A stretch of 64,000 bases of DNA from Hyphomicrobiales bacterium (GTDB lineage: Bacteria; Pseudomonadota; Alphaproteobacteria; Rhizobiales; Rhizobiaceae). The stretch spans positions 62,001 to 126,000 of the forward strand of contig UEHQ01000010.1 of NCBI GenBank assembly GCA_900489925.1, written 5' to 3'. A model generated the notes under the pieces. That model saw nothing but the letters and a program-made list of their open reading frames with translations. It had not been told where the DNA came from and searched no databases. The translations under genes were made by a program, and so were the position numbers. This document shows positions 46,160 to 56,317 of this stretch, one piece after another (positions within the stretch are counted from its first letter, which is position 1; every line of letters begins with the position of its first letter).

Positions 46160-46987
46160 CTAGAGGCAGTTTGCCAGCCGTACGAACTCTTCGACGGACA
46201 GGGTCTCCGCGCGCCGGGAGGAATCGATCTCAGCCTTAGCCAGAAGCGTTTCTCCACCGAGCGACTTGAGACTCTGCCTCAGCATCTTGCGGCGCTGACC
46301 AAAGGCTGCATGTGTCACTTTTTCCAGATTGGCGACGGAGCAGGGGATAGGGTGTTCCTTCGGTGTCAGATGCACCACGGTGGACGTTACCTTGGGCGGA
46401 GGCGTGAATGCCTGCGGTGATATGTCGAACGCCATGCTTGCGTTCGTACGCCAGCCGCAGATCACACCAAGGCGACCATAGTGGTCGTCGTCATTTTCCG
46501 CGACGATGCGTTGTCCGACTTCCTTCTGGAACATCAGCGTCAGAGATTGCCAGAACGGTGGCCATTGCTTTGGCAGCAGCCAGTTGACGAGCAGCTGCGT
46601 TCCGACGTTGTAGGGCAGGTTCGCTATGATCTTGACCGGTCGTCCGTCGGCAAGCGCCTCGAAGTCCGTTTTCAGGGCATCGCCCTCCATAACCTCGAGA
46701 CGTCCGGGATAGTGAGCCTCGATCTCCGCAAGGGCGGGCAGGCAGCGAGCGTCGCGTTCGACGGCAATGACCTTCTTGGCGCCGAGCGCAAGGATGGCAC
46801 GAGTCAATCCACCCGGGCCTGGGCCGACCTCGAAAACAGTCACGTCCTCAAGCGAGCCAGCTGTGCGCGCAACTTTCTGCGTCAGGTTCAGATCAAGCAG
46901 GAAGTTCTGGCCAAGTGCCTTGCGGGCATCGAGCCCGTGGCGCTGAATGACGTCGCGGAGCGGCGGCAGTCCATCGAGAGCCGCCAT
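46160..46987 (-). CDS. rsmA: 16S rRNA dimethyladenosine transferase
   Basis: A 275-residue SAM methyltransferase that dimethylates two adjacent adenines near the 3' end of 16S r[14 protein letters not shown] (about residues 25-35), the SAM loop [12 protein letters not shown] (about 51-62) and the catalytic NLPYNVG (about 123-129) are present. The ATG overlaps the pdxA stop by one base (TGATG). Last gene of the envelope operon. Confidence 0.96.
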   Translation of the reverse strand: MAALDGLPPLRDVIQRHGLDARKALGQNFLLDLNLTQKVARTAGSLEDVTVFEVGPGPGGLTRAILALGAKKVIAVERDARCLPALAEIEAHYPGRLEVMEGDALKTDFEALADGRPVKIIANLPYNVGTQLLVNWLLPKQWPPFWQSLTLMFQKEVGQRIVAENDDDHYGRLGVICGWRTNASMAFDISPQAFTPPPKVTSTVVHLTPKEHPIPCSVANLEKVTHAAFGQRRKMLRQSLKSLGGETLLAKAEIDSSRRAETLSVEEFVRLANCL

Positions 46988-48012
46988 CAGCGAGCGCCGG
47001 CGGCTGTACGGCCGAGATGCGCGGCAAGCTTCATGGCGGCAACGAGGCTGGTTTCCCTGGCGACACCCTTGCCGGCGATGCCGAACGCAGTGCCGTGGTC
47101 CGGCGAAGTCCGCACGAAGGGCAGCCCCAGCGTGACATTCACCGAATCGTCGAAACCGAGTGCTTTCGCCGGGATGAGCGCCTGGTCGTGATACATGCAG
47201 ATCGCGACATCATATCGTGCGCGCGCCTCTTCGTGGAACATCGTATCCGCCGGCAAGGGGCCGATCGCGTCGATGCCTTCCGATCTCAGGAACTGGATGG
47301 CGGGAAGAATGATCGAATCATCCTCCTTGCCGATCGCGCCGTTCTCCCCCGCATGCGGGTTCAGGCCGGCGACCGCAAGGCGTGGCCTCTCGATGCCGAA
47401 TCGTTGCTGCAAGTCGTTGTTGGCGATGCGGCAGGTCTCGATGATCAGGTCAGTACTGAGTGCCTGAGGCACGTCCTTGATTGGAATGTGAATCGTAACA
47501 GGTATCGCGCGGAGCTTCGGCCCCGCAAGCATCATGACCGGGGTGACTGGAAGCCTTGTAGCCCGCGCTGCCAGATCGGCAAGAAATTCCGTGTGTCCCG
47601 GAAAACGGAACCCGGCTTCATAAAGAACGGCCTTGGAAATCGGGTTGGTAACGACACCGAGCGCCTCGCCGGCGATCGTCAGCGAAACCGCTGTCTCGAT
47701 CGCAGCAATGGTGCCCTTGGCGGTGGCAACATGCGGTTCGCCCGGTGCAACCTCGACACCTGCCGCGATGGGCAGGACGGGCAGGGCGTCGGCAAATAGC
47801 GCGGCCGCCCCGGCGCAATCGGTCTCGCGAATGGCGACGGTCAGATCCAGCAGCCGTGCGCGCGTGGCAAGCACGTCGGGGTCGCCGATAAAGACAAAAG
47901 GCGGAAGACCAAGCTCCCGCCGCTGAAGCCAGGCCATGAGGGTTATGTCAGGGCCGACCCCGGCGGGATCGCCCTGGCTAAGCGCAAGCGGGCGGGAAAA
48001 GGGATTGGTCAT
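46987..48012 (-). CDS. pdxA: 4-hydroxythreonine-4-phosphate dehydrogenase
   Basis: A 341-residue enzyme of pyridoxal phosphate synthesis. The pattern [13 protein letters not shown] at residues 12-24, [16 protein letters not shown] block ([14 protein letters not shown]) and the metal-binding [15 protein letters not shown] and [14 protein letters not shown] are all present. It oxidises 4-phospho-hydroxy-threonine. It lies six bases after surA and is coupled to rsmA. Confidence 0.96.
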   Translation of the reverse strand: MTNPFSRPLALSQGDPAGVGPDITLMAWLQRRELGLPPFVFIGDPDVLATRARLLDLTVAIRETDCAGAAALFADALPVLPIAAGVEVAPGEPHVATAKGTIAAIETAVSLTIAGEALGVVTNPISKAVLYEAGFRFPGHTEFLADLAARATRLPVTPVMMLAGPKLRAIPVTIHIPIKDVPQALSTDLIIETCRIANNDLQQRFGIERPRLAVAGLNPHAGENGAIGKEDDSIILPAIQFLRSEGIDAIGPLPADTMFHEEARARYDVAICMYHDQALIPAKALGFDDSVNVTLGLPFVRTSPDHGTAFGIAGKGVARETSLVAAMKLAAHLGRTAAGAR

Positions 48013-48018
48013 GATGGC

Positions 48019-48972
48019 TCAGGGACGCAGGATCTGCGCCTTCTTGCGCAGTTCTTCGAGATACTTCGTCGCGTTGGCATTTTCCGGAGGGGCTTCCTTG
48101 CCCGACTTTGCCTTGTCGAGGTCTTCTTCGCGGAAGACCATCTCAGCGGCCTGGTCGTCGGAAACCTGACGCTGGCTGCAGATAGCGAGGTATTCGACAC
48201 CCTTGTCAGTAACGCGGGTCGCCGTGGTGTTCCCCTTGGCCTGTTCGACAAGCGGCTTCCATTCAGGGGGAAGCTCAGGAGCGAGGATTCGCCCGAGGTC
48301 GCGCACCGATACGTCACGCATGGTGGCCGCAAAGACCTTGGCCTGGTCGCATCCGGGATACTTCGAGCGCGACGCTTCGGCCTCGCCCTTGCGCTTGCCA
48401 ACAATGCCCTTCTTGTTGGCGGGCACGACGAAGATCATCTGCTGGAGAATATACTCGGTGGTTTCCGGCTTCTGCTTGTTGTTCTGCATCATCCGGGCAA
48501 CGAGGTCGGCATTCGACATCTTGCTGCTGTTGCCATAGCGAGCATTGACGAGGCGCGGCCAGCTCATCTGCACGGCAATGAAAGCCTTGAAATGTGCGAC
48601 GCCAACACCTGCCTGCTCGAGGATCTGCGTCATCTGAGCGGTGGTGAGCTTGTTGCCTGTGGCGAAGCGCGCAAATGAGGCATCGACATCATCTTTGGAC
48701 ACCGACATGCGCACGCGCGAGATTTCCTGCTGCTTCAGGGTCTGTTCGACCAACTGATCCTCAGCGGACTTTGCATCCGCCTTCTGATGCTGCAGGCGAA
48801 GGAAGGCTTGGCGCTTGGCAACGTCACCGCTGGTAATTGCCGTACCATTGACGACCACGCGGACCTCACTAGCGGCAAAGGCCGTTCCGGTCTGTGGCAG
48901 GACCAAGCTCGTCAGCAGCGCGAAGGCCATGCCGGCGAGCATCGTTGTTACGGTTTTCCTGGCGCCAATCAT
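48019..48972 (-). CDS. surA: SurA-like periplasmic chaperone/peptidyl-prolyl isomerase
   Basis: A 317-residue exported protein: signal peptide (MIGARKTVTTMLAGMAFALLTSLVLPQ), SurA N-terminal domain (SEVRVVVNGTAITSGDVAKRQAFL; EISRVRMSVSKDDVDASFARFA) and one parvulin-like region near residues 170-275. Conserved parvulin active-site blocks are poorly matched and two cysteines (PGCDQ, AICSQ) lie in it, so isomerase activity is doubtful. In the family SurA escorts outer-membrane proteins such as LptD to the BAM complex; its place directly after lptD fits. Confidence 0.87.
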   Translation of the reverse strand: MIGARKTVTTMLAGMAFALLTSLVLPQTGTAFAASEVRVVVNGTAITSGDVAKRQAFLRLQHQKADAKSAEDQLVEQTLKQQEISRVRMSVSKDDVDASFARFATGNKLTTAQMTQILEQAGVGVAHFKAFIAVQMSWPRLVNARYGNSSKMSNADLVARMMQNNKQKPETTEYILQQMIFVVPANKKGIVGKRKGEAEASRSKYPGCDQAKVFAATMRDVSVRDLGRILAPELPPEWKPLVEQAKGNTTATRVTDKGVEYLAICSQRQVSDDQAAEMVFREEDLDKAKSGKEAPPENANATKYLEELRKKAQILRP

Positions 48973-49111
48973 CTATCGACCCTTCCCATTGACGCCGCAC
49001 GTTCGTATTGCGGCGCTCCTAATTTATCAAGACAAACGGGCATTGCTGCTCTCGGAGTGTTCAGCGTATGCCTCAGATGTCGACCGGCGACAATGTCCTG
49101 CACAGCCATAC

Positions 49112-49142
49112 GGCGAAAGAAAGGCTCCCTTTCTTCCGCCGA
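49112..49142 (-). terminator. Strong hairpin downstream of lptD
   Basis: On the minus strand a 14-bp stem CGGCGGAAGAAAGG / CCTTTCTTTCGCCG with a three-base loop begins 12 bases after the lptD stop and has one G-U pair, which pairs only in the minus-strand RNA. No T-run follows, so it could be a Rho-independent site of low efficiency, a processing site or an mRNA-end stabiliser before surA. Confidence 0.5.
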
Positions 49143-49153
49143 TGTTGAGGATC

Positions 49154-51514
49154 TTAGTTGTTGTAGATGTTCTTGTTGGGATCCGTGACGTCGCCGATGT
49201 TCAGATCGCCGAGCGTACGGAAGGTCAACCTCGCGCCAATCGTCCAGTCGCTGGCCGACTCGTCGCTGACGTCTCGCTTGTCCGAGTAGGCGATCGTGAA
49301 GATCGTGCACTCGTCTTCGTAAGACAGTCCGACCATCTTCCTGCTCACGACGTTGTTGTTCAAGTCATAAGCGATGCCACCGAAGATCGACCAGTAGTCC
49401 TTGAACTTGACCGTTGCCTTCGTCTGGATTTCGTCGTTGTCCGAATTGAAGCCATACTCAGGCTGCGCAGACACGTGCGTATAGAGCAGCTGGCTCTGGA
49501 ACGCATCGGTCTGGAAGCCGGCCGTCAGGTCGCCACGACGCAATTCCAGATCGTCGCGGTCCAGGCGATAGGAGGCAGCAAAGGCAAAGCCCTGCGGCGT
49601 CTCGATGCCACCGAGACCTACATAGTCGGAGACGCTGTCCTGGAGGCCGGAATTCGCGCCGACATTGACGAGGTCTGGGCTAGCAAACGAGTTGTCGCCG
49701 GCGAGCTGATAGGACTGGCCGAAGATGCCGTGCAGCTTGTAGCCGTTATCGAACGTACCGGTATACTGGAAGCCGACATTGGCCCGCGTGCCGCCTTCGA
49801 TGCGGTCATAGCCGGAAAACTTGTCGCGTTCGAAAAGATTGGTCGCATCGAACACGAAGCTCTGCGAATCCTCGTTCGGCAACCCACCTGCCAGCTGTTC
49901 GTTCGGTCGTGCATAGATCTGCATGATCGGTTCGAACACGTGCGTACTGTTGTCTGTCGTTGCAAGGATCGGATAGCGCATCTCCAATCCCGCGGTGAAC
50001 ATCGAGCGCGTAGCGCTGTTGTTGTTGTCGTAATCGCCGTCGTAGGTGAAGCCCTGCGTGTTTGAATTTGGATTATCCATATTCAAGGCAAAGGCATCGC
50101 CGCGAGCCGCCAGAAGCGGCGTGATCAGAACACCGGCCGGCGTCACGAACGTGCGCTTCCACTGCAGTTCACCCGTCAGCCGAGACGTCTGTCCCTGCAG
50201 ACCGCGGAATCGATCGAAACCGTCCACTTCATAGAAGTCGTCGTGCGTTCGCGAAATATTCGTGAAGTTGACGTCGGCGGAAAGCTCGCCTCCGGCAAGC
50301 GGCTGCGGCGCCACGAAGTGATAGTCCATCACCGGATAGACGATCGCCTGCTGCTTCTCGGCTGTGTTGGACGGATCGGCGTCCTGAACGTCGTAGTAGA
50401 ACGAACGCAGATCGAAGTAGTTTCGCTTTCCAAGACCGGTCAAATAGACTTGGTTGGTGTGCGTGCTCTGGTTGAGACCCTTGAGTTCGTAGGTGCGCGC
50501 GAAGTTGTTGTCGCTCTGCAGCATGACGTCCCAACCGAACGTCCACCGCGGATTGATCTTGAACTGAGCCTGCGAGGCCACGAGGCCGCGGAAATCCTTC
50601 TCCGCATCGCTTGTGCCCGGCGTGAACTGCTCGGGGCTCATCTGGTCGATCCCGGCCATGCGCAATGTATGCGTGCCGTTTTCGAAACGCTGGCGGAATT
50701 CGGCGTCGAGCAGGAAGCCCTGGGTCGTATAGCCGGTTCCGGTCACCGTCGCGTCCATGCTGGGCGAAATGACGTAGTAATAGGGAACCGACAGGCCGAA
50801 GCCGAGGTTCTGCGACGTACTGAAGCTCGGGAAGAGGAAACCTGACTTCCGCTTCACCGTATTGTCGGGAACTTCCAGCCACGGAACATAAGCGATCGGA
50901 TGCCCCAGAAGCTCGAAGCGAGCTTTCTCGAGACGAATCGTGTGCTTCTCGCCGTTCTGAATGACGCGCTCCGCCTTCACCTGCCAGAATGGCGGCTTTT
51001 GCGGGTTTTCAGCGCAAGGCAGACAGGCCGTGTAGACGCCCTTGTGCAGGATCATCTGCGTGCCGGCGACGCGTTCGCCGCTCTCGGCAACCAGACGCGT
51101 GTTGTCGGCCGTCTCGATTCGCAACGAATTGATGAATCCGTTCGCGAAGTCGTCGGTCACATCCAGCTTGTCGGCATACATGCGATTGCCGTCGGGGCTG
51201 ATGAGCTCGACATTGCCGAGCGCCATCAACCGGCCGGTCTTCTGATTGTACTCGACGCGCTGCGAGACCATCTTGTAGCCGGCGTAGTTGATCTGCACGC
51301 CGCCTACCGCAGAAACAATCTCTGCGTCTTTGTTATAAATGAGCTCGTTGGCCGAAAGCAGCATTTTCGCTTCTTTCGGAATGTTGGGCTTTACGCTTTG
51401 TATAGCGTCCTGTGCGAATGCAATTGGGATGCCGCCTGGAAAGCTGCACAGGGCTACGCCTGCCAACAGGGCAACCAGCTGCTTACTGAAACTCTTGCGG
51501 TCGCCTGCCGCCAC
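49154..51514 (-). CDS. lptD: LPS-assembly outer membrane protein LptD
   Basis: A 786-residue outer-membrane protein: signal peptide (about residues 12-34), an OstA-like jellyroll (LLSANELIYNKDAEIVSAVGGVQI, about 50-75) and a large beta-barrel with alternating aromatic strands. The cysteines in YTACLPCAENP fall in the position where LptD proteins form disulfides, though the pattern differs from E. coli. The GTG at 51514 overlaps the lptG stop by one base and follows AGGAGG at seven bases; the frame is also open upstream to 51580 but that region lacks a site. It inserts LPS into the outer leaflet with LptE. Confidence 0.95.
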   Translation of the reverse strand: MAAGDRKSFSKQLVALLAGVALCSFPGGIPIAFAQDAIQSVKPNIPKEAKMLLSANELIYNKDAEIVSAVGGVQINYAGYKMVSQRVEYNQKTGRLMALGNVELISPDGNRMYADKLDVTDDFANGFINSLRIETADNTRLVAESGERVAGTQMILHKGVYTACLPCAENPQKPPFWQVKAERVIQNGEKHTIRLEKARFELLGHPIAYVPWLEVPDNTVKRKSGFLFPSFSTSQNLGFGLSVPYYYVISPSMDATVTGTGYTTQGFLLDAEFRQRFENGTHTLRMAGIDQMSPEQFTPGTSDAEKDFRGLVASQAQFKINPRWTFGWDVMLQSDNNFARTYELKGLNQSTHTNQVYLTGLGKRNYFDLRSFYYDVQDADPSNTAEKQQAIVYPVMDYHFVAPQPLAGGELSADVNFTNISRTHDDFYEVDGFDRFRGLQGQTSRLTGELQWKRTFVTPAGVLITPLLAARGDAFALNMDNPNSNTQGFTYDGDYDNNNSATRSMFTAGLEMRYPILATTDNSTHVFEPIMQIYARPNEQLAGGLPNEDSQSFVFDATNLFERDKFSGYDRIEGGTRANVGFQYTGTFDNGYKLHGIFGQSYQLAGDNSFASPDLVNVGANSGLQDSVSDYVGLGGIETPQGFAFAASYRLDRDDLELRRGDLTAGFQTDAFQSQLLYTHVSAQPEYGFNSDNDEIQTKATVKFKDYWSIFGGIAYDLNNNVVSRKMVGLSYEDECTIFTIAYSDKRDVSDESASDWTIGARLTFRTLGDLNIGDVTDPNKNIYNN

Positions 51515-52602
51515 TAGCCGTCCTCCTGATGAAGCAGAATTGTTGCACCCAAAGCCAAGGCAACGGTGACCGGAATCCACGTTGCCACGAAAGGCGGGAC
51601 AACCCCACTGCTTCCGAATGCTTTTACAAGCACGGTGACCACATAAAGCACGAAGCCCGAAAGGATTCCACCTAGAATCACAGACCTCGATTGGTTGAAC
51701 CGGCTAAATTTTAGGGACACTGTTGCAGCAATGAGAGTCATCGCCACGAGCAACAGCGGTTGAGACAACAATGAGTGAAACTGGGTTTCGAGCGCCTTGG
51801 TCGGAATCCCGAAGGATTTCGCTGCTCGAATACGGTTTGGTAGATCAAAAAATGCAATAGTTTCAGGGGCTGTAAGCCTCTGTTGCACGAAGTCCTGTTT
51901 CAAATTGGTGCGGACTCGCACCTCGTCCTTGCGCTCGGCGATCTCGCCGGGGCGGCGCTCCACAACCGTCTTAAGAAGCCAGTAACCATCCTTCAACTTT
52001 GCCGATGCCGCATCCTGTCTCAGAATGATGTGGCCGGTCGAATCAAAGTGTATCAGGACGGCATCGACGAGCAGGGTGCCGTCTTCCAGAACCTTGTGCG
52101 CGCCGATGACAACGTCGTCCCGTCCGCTGATCTGGCGGATCCAGGGAACCTGTGGGACGGTGTTGCTCGAGCCGGTATCTCCGCGCCAATTGCTTTCCAC
52201 AAGCGCTGCCTGACGCTGTCCCCATGCCGCGAGTGGATTGAGAGCGGCCATCACAAGCAAGCCGAGCAGGAAGGCGCCGCCGACGAATGGCGACATGAAC
52301 TGCCAGACCGAAATGCCGGCCGCTCGCGTTACGACAAGCTCGTATTTGCGGTTAAGGCCGATCAGCACGGTCATGCCGACGAACAGGGCGACGAAGGGAA
52401 CCGTCTGCTGCAGGATGAGCGGCAGACGCACAGCCGTCATCAGTAGGCCGCCGGCCACGGTGTAGCCCGGCAAATTCGACATGCGCCCGGCTGTTTCACT
52501 GAAATCGACCATGAAGACGATCCCGGTCACACCGAGAAAAAACCATATGGTCGTCGTGAGGTAGCGCCGGAAGAAGTAGCGCCCAAGTGTTCCGAAAATC
52601 AT
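51514..52602 (-). CDS. lptG: LPS export permease LptG
   Basis: A 362-residue inner-membrane protein: three helices, a periplasmic domain (about residues 130-260) and three more helices, the YjgP/YjgQ architecture. LGRYFFRRYLTTTIWFFLG at the start is the family block. With LptF and LptB2 it forms the ABC extractor that lifts LPS out of the inner membrane. The ATG at 52602 overlaps the lptF stop in an ATGA arrangement. Confidence 0.94.
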   Translation of the reverse strand: MIFGTLGRYFFRRYLTTTIWFFLGVTGIVFMVDFSETAGRMSNLPGYTVAGGLLMTAVRLPLILQQTVPFVALFVGMTVLIGLNRKYELVVTRAAGISVWQFMSPFVGGAFLLGLLVMAALNPLAAWGQRQAALVESNWRGDTGSSNTVPQVPWIRQISGRDDVVIGAHKVLEDGTLLVDAVLIHFDSTGHIILRQDAASAKLKDGYWLLKTVVERRPGEIAERKDEVRVRTNLKQDFVQQRLTAPETIAFFDLPNRIRAAKSFGIPTKALETQFHSLLSQPLLLVAMTLIAATVSLKFSRFNQSRSVILGGILSGFVLYVVTVLVKAFGSSGVVPPFVATWIPVTVALALGATILLHQEDG

Positions 52603-53777
52603 GCGCCGCCTCCCGTCGATGGTCCAGCGGAGTTGGGGAAGCGTTGACGTAGCTTGCCCCATAGCGCGGCAGTCCGGTCGCTGATCGCAGCCAGAAGCGA
52701 AAGCCGCTTGTGGCTCGCCAGCGAAATGATAGCGAGCAGGCTGACCACGGCAGGGATCGCATAGAGAATACCGATATAGACCGGCTTCGTGTCGATCTGG
52801 TTGGCTGCGTAGAAAGTCGCCCAGCGCAAGGCAAAAGCGAGAATCAGCGCCGAAACCATCGGATGCAGCCGCGCCTCGCGGTGCGATCGGGCATCACCCG
52901 CGATGGCCAGCGATACCAGTGTGAAAACCATCGGCAGGAGCCAGTCGGTCAGGCGCCGGTGCAATTCGGCGACATAGCTTCCCGGTCGCGCGATGTAGTC
53001 CTTGTCGGTGGTATCTGGATGGAACAGGAACGGCAGTTCGCGGTCGGACGCTCGCAGGGTCGCCTGACCACGGTTCTGCGTCAGGTCGGACAGGTCGAAG
53101 GAATAGGAATCGAATCGAATGACCGAAACTTCGCCATTCGGCGTTTTTCGGTGCACTTCGCCATCATGCATGATCAGCGAGGTGCCTTTTTCGTCAACGG
53201 CGCCCTCGCGCGCATAATAGATCAGCTCAAAGGAAGGGTCGCGTTCGTCCACCACGAACAGCCCCTTCAAGACGCGCCCGGCGAGGCGCTCCGAAATCTG
53301 GACGTAAAGGCCGGAATCGATGCGTCGGAAATTCTTCTCTTCGATGACGCTGGACAGCAGATCCGCGTAAGCGGCCGCGATCATCTGACGCGCGCCTGTT
53401 TTCGCCTTCGGCTCAACCACATTGTCGACCAGGAAGGAGAAAACACTGATGACCGCGGCCAGGATAAGAATCGGTCGGAGAATCACACTCCGCTTGGCGC
53501 CGGCCGCGTCGATCACAGCAAGCTCGGAGTCGTTGTTCATCGTCGTCAGCGTTTGAGTGACGCCGATGACGAGCGCAAATGGCAGGACGACGGGGATGAT
53601 AGACGGCAGGATCAGCGTTGCGAGCTTCGCGAACGAACCCATAGACTGGCCGCTATCCGTCACCAGGTTGACGCGCTGCAGCACCTGAGTCGTCCATATG
53701 ATCGCGAGCACAGGCAACAAGGCCACCAGAAACATCTGGCCGACGCGCCGCAATATATATGTTTCAAGCAGTTTCAT
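52599..53777 (-). CDS. lptF: LPS export permease LptF
   Basis: A 392-residue paralogue of LptG. The family start MKLLETYILRRVGQMFLVALL is preceded by an unlikely 35-residue open extension, so ATG 53777 is chosen. Six helices flank a periplasmic domain. The C-terminal tail (RLSLLAAISDRTAALWGKLR onward) is cytoplasmic and longer than usual. It lies 101 bases after the PAP2 gene and is coupled to lptG. Confidence 0.94.
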   Translation of the reverse strand: MKLLETYILRRVGQMFLVALLPVLAIIWTTQVLQRVNLVTDSGQSMGSFAKLATLILPSIIPVVLPFALVIGVTQTLTTMNNDSELAVIDAAGAKRSVILRPILILAAVISVFSFLVDNVVEPKAKTGARQMIAAAYADLLSSVIEEKNFRRIDSGLYVQISERLAGRVLKGLFVVDERDPSFELIYYAREGAVDEKGTSLIMHDGEVHRKTPNGEVSVIRFDSYSFDLSDLTQNRGQATLRASDRELPFLFHPDTTDKDYIARPGSYVAELHRRLTDWLLPMVFTLVSLAIAGDARSHREARLHPMVSALILAFALRWATFYAANQIDTKPVYIGILYAIPAVVSLLAIISLASHKRLSLLAAISDRTAALWGKLRQRFPNSAGPSTGGGA

Positions 53778-53878
53778 GCACGCCCTTGAACGCTGTTTGC
53801 GAAGTGATGCCGCTCCGCAGCGAAAACCATCTACGCTCTTTGGTTCGCATTTGCGACAAGGGGACGTCGAAAATTCAT

Positions 53879-54700
53879 TCAAATTTCAGATTTTTTTTCG
53901 ACCTGTGGCGAATCGGCTAACGCGAACAGACCCGCGAAAATGACGAGCGATGAAAGCCAGCCGAGAACGACATCCGAAAGATAGTGCGCGCCGAAGGCAA
54001 GGCGCATCGCCGGCGCCAGAAGCGAGATAGCCGCAAGTGGCAGGAAGACGGCCACCCGGAAGGGTGGGCGCACAAGGATGATCAGACAGAGCAACCAGCC
54101 GGCAGCGGCAGCCTCACCCGATACGAAGGAACAGTTGGAAGCGCATTTGCCAGCCATCGATCCGGCGCGGACGAAGTCGAGAGCGCCACCGAAATCCAAT
54201 GTCGCTAGCGGCCGTGGCCGACCCCAGTGCTCCTTGAGCAAGCCATTCACGAGCAATATCGGCCCCACGATGAGGGAGCCGAGCGCGATCTTCAATTCAC
54301 GAGCGCGCTTGGCATCGAAGGTCGTTCCGTACTGGCCATAGCATTCCAGCAGTTTCCATAGCAGTATTGGGGCCACCACATAGGGAAGCCAAAGACAGAA
54401 CGCCCGAAGCAGCTGTAGGTAGTAGTCTTCCCGATAGGGGAAATGGCCGCAGTTCTGGTTCGGATGAGCGCCAAGGCCACAAACCTCACGAACAAAAAAG
54501 TGTGCGGAAATCTCGTAGTCGATCTGTGGAAAAAGGCTAAAGATGACAAGGAGGACCCACCACAGCACCAGAAGCCCAACGAAGATGTCTGTCGCGCGAT
54601 TGCGTCTGAATGCCTGCGACTTTAATGCTCTCAATGCGTAGTTCAATGCCCGATCCTTGGCGGATGAATTCCGTCGATGAATAGCGGCTCGCAATGACAC
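53879..54700 (-). CDS. PAP2 family lipid phosphatase-like protein
   Basis: A 273-residue membrane protein with five or six helices and the PAP2 motifs. KEHWGRPRP (KX6RP, about residues 156-164) and RLAFGAHYLSD (RX5HX3D, about 225-235) are intact, but the central PSGH motif reads VSGE (about 195), replacing the catalytic histidine. Members near lptF could act on lipid A (LpxE-like) or on undecaprenyl phosphate; neither is shown by the sequence. Begins with GTG. It leads the lptF-lptG-lptD-surA-pdxA-rsmA run and is divergent from pepA. Confidence 0.75.
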   Translation of the reverse strand: MSLRAAIHRRNSSAKDRALNYALRALKSQAFRRNRATDIFVGLLVLWWVLLVIFSLFPQIDYEISAHFFVREVCGLGAHPNQNCGHFPYREDYYLQLLRAFCLWLPYVVAPILLWKLLECYGQYGTTFDAKRARELKIALGSLIVGPILLVNGLLKEHWGRPRPLATLDFGGALDFVRAGSMAGKCASNCSFVSGEAAAAGWLLCLIILVRPPFRVAVFLPLAAISLLAPAMRLAFGAHYLSDVVLGWLSSLVIFAGLFALADSPQVEKKSEI

Positions 54701-54817
54701 CTGTTTGACGAGAATTTACGTCTCCCGGGTCGCGAGCCTGATGCAAAGGCTTGTGTCGGGATATAAAACCCGGAATGAGTGTAGCAGAGGATTTTCAACA
54801 ATCCCACTGGAGAAGAC

Positions 54818-56317
54818 ATGTCAGTAAAGTTCGAGATATCATTTGAAAAATCAGCGGATCTCGCTGGTGGCTATGCTATCGTGCTGAAGGCGAGCGACGC
54901 GGACCTGGCAGCGGGCGCGCAGGCGGTGGATCCGTCCGGCCAGATTGCAAAAGCCGCCAAGGTTGCCGGGTTCACCGCGAAATCCATGAGTGTTCTCGAC
55001 ATCGTTGCACCAGCGGATTCCGTCGCTGAGCGCATCTTCGCCATCGGCCTTGGCAAGGCGCAGCAATTGACTGCTCATGATTGGCTGAAGGCCGGCGGGA
55101 CGGCCGCATCGAAGCTCAAGAATGCAACCAAGGTGGCGATATTCGTTGATGCACCGGGCGTCGAGGTCGGCGCCTCTGCAGTCGCGGATTTCGCACTCGG
55201 CATGCTCCTGCGCGGCTACAGCTTCGACACCTACAAGACCAAGAAGAACGACGAGGAAAATAACGGCAAGAGCGGTGACGGCGTCGTCAAGGTCAGCATA
55301 ATCACGGCGAATGCAAGCGATGCGGGCAAGGCGTTCAAGGTCGCGCAGAGTGTTGCCGATGGCGTCAATCTCGCCCGTGACCTCGTCAACGAGCCACCGA
55401 ACGTTCTCGGCCCGGTCGAATTTGCGGCAAAGGCCAAGGAGCTCGAAAAGCTCGGTGTTGACGTTGAAATCCTGACCGAGAAGGAAATGCAGAAGCTTGG
55501 CATGGGCGCTCTGCTCGGCGTGGCTCAAGGCTCCGCGCGTCCGCCGCGGCTCGCCATCATGCAATGGAAGGGCGGCAAGAGCGGCGAGAGCCCTGTGGCC
55601 TTCATCGGCAAGGGCGTCGTGTTCGACACTGGCGGTATCTCCATCAAGCCGGCAGCCGGCATGGAGGACATGAAGGGCGATATGGGTGGCGCGGCTGCGG
55701 TCACCGGTCTGATGCATGTGCTGGCCGCACGCAAGGCAGCGGTCAACGTCGTCGGCATCATCGGTCTCGTCGAAAACATGCCTGACGGCAACGCCCAGCG
55801 TCCTGGCGACATCGTGACGTCGATGTCCGGCCAGACGATCGAGGTGATCAACACGGATGCCGAAGGCCGCCTCGTGCTCTGCGATGCCCTCTGGTACTGC
55901 AACGATCGTTTCAAGCCGAAGTTCATGATCAATCTGGCGACGCTGACCGGCGCGATCATGGTTGCGCTTGGAAGCGTGCATGCCGGCCTGTTTTCGAATG
56001 ACGACCAGTTGTCGGAACAGCTGACAGCGGCCGGCCTTGCCACCCGCGAGAAGCTGTGGCGCATGCCGCTGGGCAAGGAATACGACAAGATGATCGACAG
56101 CAAGTTCGCCGATATGAAGAACACCGGCGGTCGCTATGCAGGATCGATCACCGCCGCGCACTTCCTGAAGCGCTTTGTGCAGGAAACACCGTGGGCGCAT
56201 CTCGATATCGCCGGCACGGCCATGGGCTCGCCGCAGGATGAGATCAATCAGTCATGGGGATCCGGTTTCGGCGTGCGCCTGCTCGATGAGCTCGTGCGCG
56301 CTCACTACGAATCATGA
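54818..56317 (+). CDS. pepA: Leucyl aminopeptidase
   Basis: A 499-residue M17 metallopeptidase. The diagnostic [14 protein letters not shown] is about residues 346-359 and metal ligands are in [19 protein letters not shown] (about 264-282). It removes N-terminal residues from peptides and in some bacteria assists recombination. The start follows GGAG. The TGA stop overlaps the holC ATG. Confidence 0.96.
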   Translation: MSVKFEISFEKSADLAGGYAIVLKASDADLAAGAQAVDPSGQIAKAAKVAGFTAKSMSVLDIVAPADSVAERIFAIGLGKAQQLTAHDWLKAGGTAASKLKNATKVAIFVDAPGVEVGASAVADFALGMLLRGYSFDTYKTKKNDEENNGKSGDGVVKVSIITANASDAGKAFKVAQSVADGVNLARDLVNEPPNVLGPVEFAAKAKELEKLGVDVEILTEKEMQKLGMGALLGVAQGSARPPRLAIMQWKGGKSGESPVAFIGKGVVFDTGGISIKPAAGMEDMKGDMGGAAAVTGLMHVLAARKAAVNVVGIIGLVENMPDGNAQRPGDIVTSMSGQTIEVINTDAEGRLVLCDALWYCNDRFKPKFMINLATLTGAIMVALGSVHAGLFSNDDQLSEQLTAAGLATREKLWRMPLGKEYDKMIDSKFADMKNTGGRYAGSITAAHFLKRFVQETPWAHLDIAGTAMGSPQDEINQSWGSGFGVRLLDELVRAHYES

